A stretch of 64,000 nt of DNA, from contig NZ_AP019783.1 in NCBI RefSeq assembly GCF_019670005.1, positions 1,880,501-1,944,500 on the forward strand, given 5' to 3'. The position numbers and the translations under genes were made by a program. Positions 63,057 through 64,000 of this stretch are shown here, piece after piece. Source of the DNA: Methylomagnum ishizawai (GTDB lineage Bacteria; Pseudomonadota; Gammaproteobacteria; Methylococcales; Methylococcaceae). The notes under the pieces were generated by a model, which did not search any database, was not told where the DNA came from, and saw only the letters and a list, made by a program, of their open reading frames with translations. Every line of letters begins with the position of its first letter. The first letter of the stretch is position 1.

Positions 63057-63896
63057 ATGGACCACACGACCTTTCCCATGGGCGACAAAGACATCCTTTC
63101 CAAATCGATCTTCAAGGCGCTGGTGCGCGACTTCGCGACCTATTTGTTCCATCTGCCGGTCGTCGAGGTCGAACTGTTGGAAACCGCGCAGCAGCGGGTC
63201 GAGGAACGCCGCGCCGACCTCGTCGCCAAGGTCGCCCTGGCCGATGGCCTGCCTTTCATACTGCACATCGAAATCCAGAACGATAATCTCGCCGTCATGC
63301 CGGTGCGGATGCTGCGCTATCTGACCGACATCCTGTTGGAGAATCCGGGCCTGCCGGTGAGGCAATATCTGGTCTATATCGGCAAGAAACCGCTCGGCAT
63401 GGCCGATGGCTTGAACCTCCCCGGTTTGACCTACCACTACGAATTGATCGACATGTACCGGGTAGATGCGGAATCCTTATTGCGGCAAGACGCGCCGGAT
63501 GCCTGGGTGTTGGCGATACTTTGCGATTTCCGGGGCCGGACGCCGCGTGAATTGGTGCATGGGATTCTCGAGCGCTTGGTCAGGGAATTCTGGGGCCAGC
63601 CGGGCAAATTGCGCGAATATGTGCGGATGCTGGAAATCTTGGGCAGCAACCGTGATTTCGAGGTCGATATCGAGGAGGAACTGGAAATGTTGAAGATCGA
63701 ATATGAGAAGTTGCCGACTTATCGGATGGGGCTGAAGAAGGGCGAATTGATAGGCGTGGAGAAAGGCGTAGCGCAAGAGAAGATCGCGGTTGCTAAAAAT
63801 CTATTGGCAATGGGGCTAGATGATTTGCAAATAGCCTCGGCCACCGAGCTACAGGTTGCGGATATCGCTCGGCTCCGGGAAAACAGGCTGGAGTAA
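63057..63896 (+). CDS. Rpn-family recombination-promoting nuclease/putative transposase
   Basis: 279 residues. PD-(D/E)XK core near the N-terminus: Asp in EERRADLVAKV, then the LHIEIQND strand. Family ending LGLKKG/GVEKG-type repeats (MGLKKGELIGVEKG) and ATELQVADIARLRE. Rpn proteins are RecA-independent nucleases. It begins 82 bp after the IS and the original context is shared with the gene that follows 9 nt later. Confidence 0.85.
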   Translation: MDHTTFPMGDKDILSKSIFKALVRDFATYLFHLPVVEVELLETAQQRVEERRADLVAKVALADGLPFILHIEIQNDNLAVMPVRMLRYLTDILLENPGLPVRQYLVYIGKKPLGMADGLNLPGLTYHYELIDMYRVDAESLLRQDAPDAWVLAILCDFRGRTPRELVHGILERLVREFWGQPGKLREYVRMLEILGSNRDFEVDIEEELEMLKIEYEKLPTYRMGLKKGELIGVEKGVAQEKIAVAKNLLAMGLDDLQIASATELQVADIARLRENRLE

Positions 63897-63905
63897 ATCT
63901 GCAAT

Positions 63906-64000
63906 ATGAATAAAGCAGACCTCGAAAATCTGGCGGAAATCAGATTGCAAGAAGCCAAGGTTCTGCTGTCGGCGGAATGTTATCCGGGTGCTTATTATTT
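63906..64000 (+). CDS. HEPN-domain protein, N-terminal part (runs off window)
   Basis: 31 codons are visible. MNKADLENLAEIRLQEAKVL followed by SAECYPGAYY matches the start of HEPN domains (helical repeats with A-E-C-x-P-x-A-Y). HEPN proteins are often RNases or nucleotidyltransferase partners. No strong ribosome site is seen. 9 nt after the Rpn gene. Confidence 0.65.
   Translation, partial: MNKADLENLAEIRLQEAKVLLSAECYPGAYY

Overview
The window is GC-rich DNA from what looks like a gammaproteobacterium. Evidence is a complete E. coli-type 13-subunit complex I operon with fused nuoCD, the gammaproteobacterial order yceD-rpmF-plsX-fabHDG-acpP-fabF-pabC-mltG-tmk-holB-pilZ, formate-dependent purT, and PEP-CTERM and czcCBA genes. 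A methanotroph-like relative (Methylococcaceae) is my best guess from general gene content, but no diagnostic C1 gene lies in the window, so this is inference only.

Region 1 (1-4159, minus strand) is the end of a type III CRISPR-Cas effector operon: a Cas10-like large subunit, a Cas7/Csm3-type RAMP, Csx10, and a second Cas7-type RAMP cut by the window edge. The Cas10-like protein has no N-terminal HD nuclease domain, and the cyclase GGDD site reads RDGE. The Cas7-type proteins keep the Asp used for target RNA cleavage. No CRISPR array, cas1/cas2 or ancillary nuclease is visible here. This is the strongest candidate for an unusual system.

Region 2 (4.2-6.75 kb) holds an HD-GYP phosphodiesterase and an HDOD regulator. 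Region 3 (6.76-21.3 kb, minus) is nuoABCDEFGHIJKLMN, interrupted between nuoK and nuoL by a palindromic repeat. Region 4 (21.4-25.5 kb) has an AEC-family permease facing a compact pyrF - alcohol dehydrogenase - semialdehyde dehydrogenase operon. Region 5 (25.5-32.8 kb) is an accessory block on the minus strand. It contains a 54-residue PEP-CTERM protein with its own promoter, a GT4 glycosyltransferase, an asparagine-synthase-like protein without the N-terminal Cys, an 83-bp hairpin repeat, a large RTX/FG-GAP protein with seven near-identical repeats, and a Uma2-family nuclease.

Region 6 (32.8-37.7 kb) has recG, purT, an SLT lytic transglycosylase and maf. Region 7 (37.7-49.9 kb, plus) is the fatty-acid, ribosomal and replication gene string from yceD to pilZ, with an MFS-ABM fusion protein inserted between tmk and holB. 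Region 8 (49.9-53.65 kb) has a hybrid histidine kinase and a globin-coupled diguanylate cyclase. Region 9 (53.66-59.4 kb, minus) is a czcB-czcA-czcC heavy-metal efflux operon. Region 10 (60-64 kb) has gpmI, an intact IS4-family element with 18-bp inverted repeats and a 9-bp target duplication, an Rpn-family nuclease, and the start of a HEPN-domain gene. I saw no rRNA, tRNA or CRISPR array.
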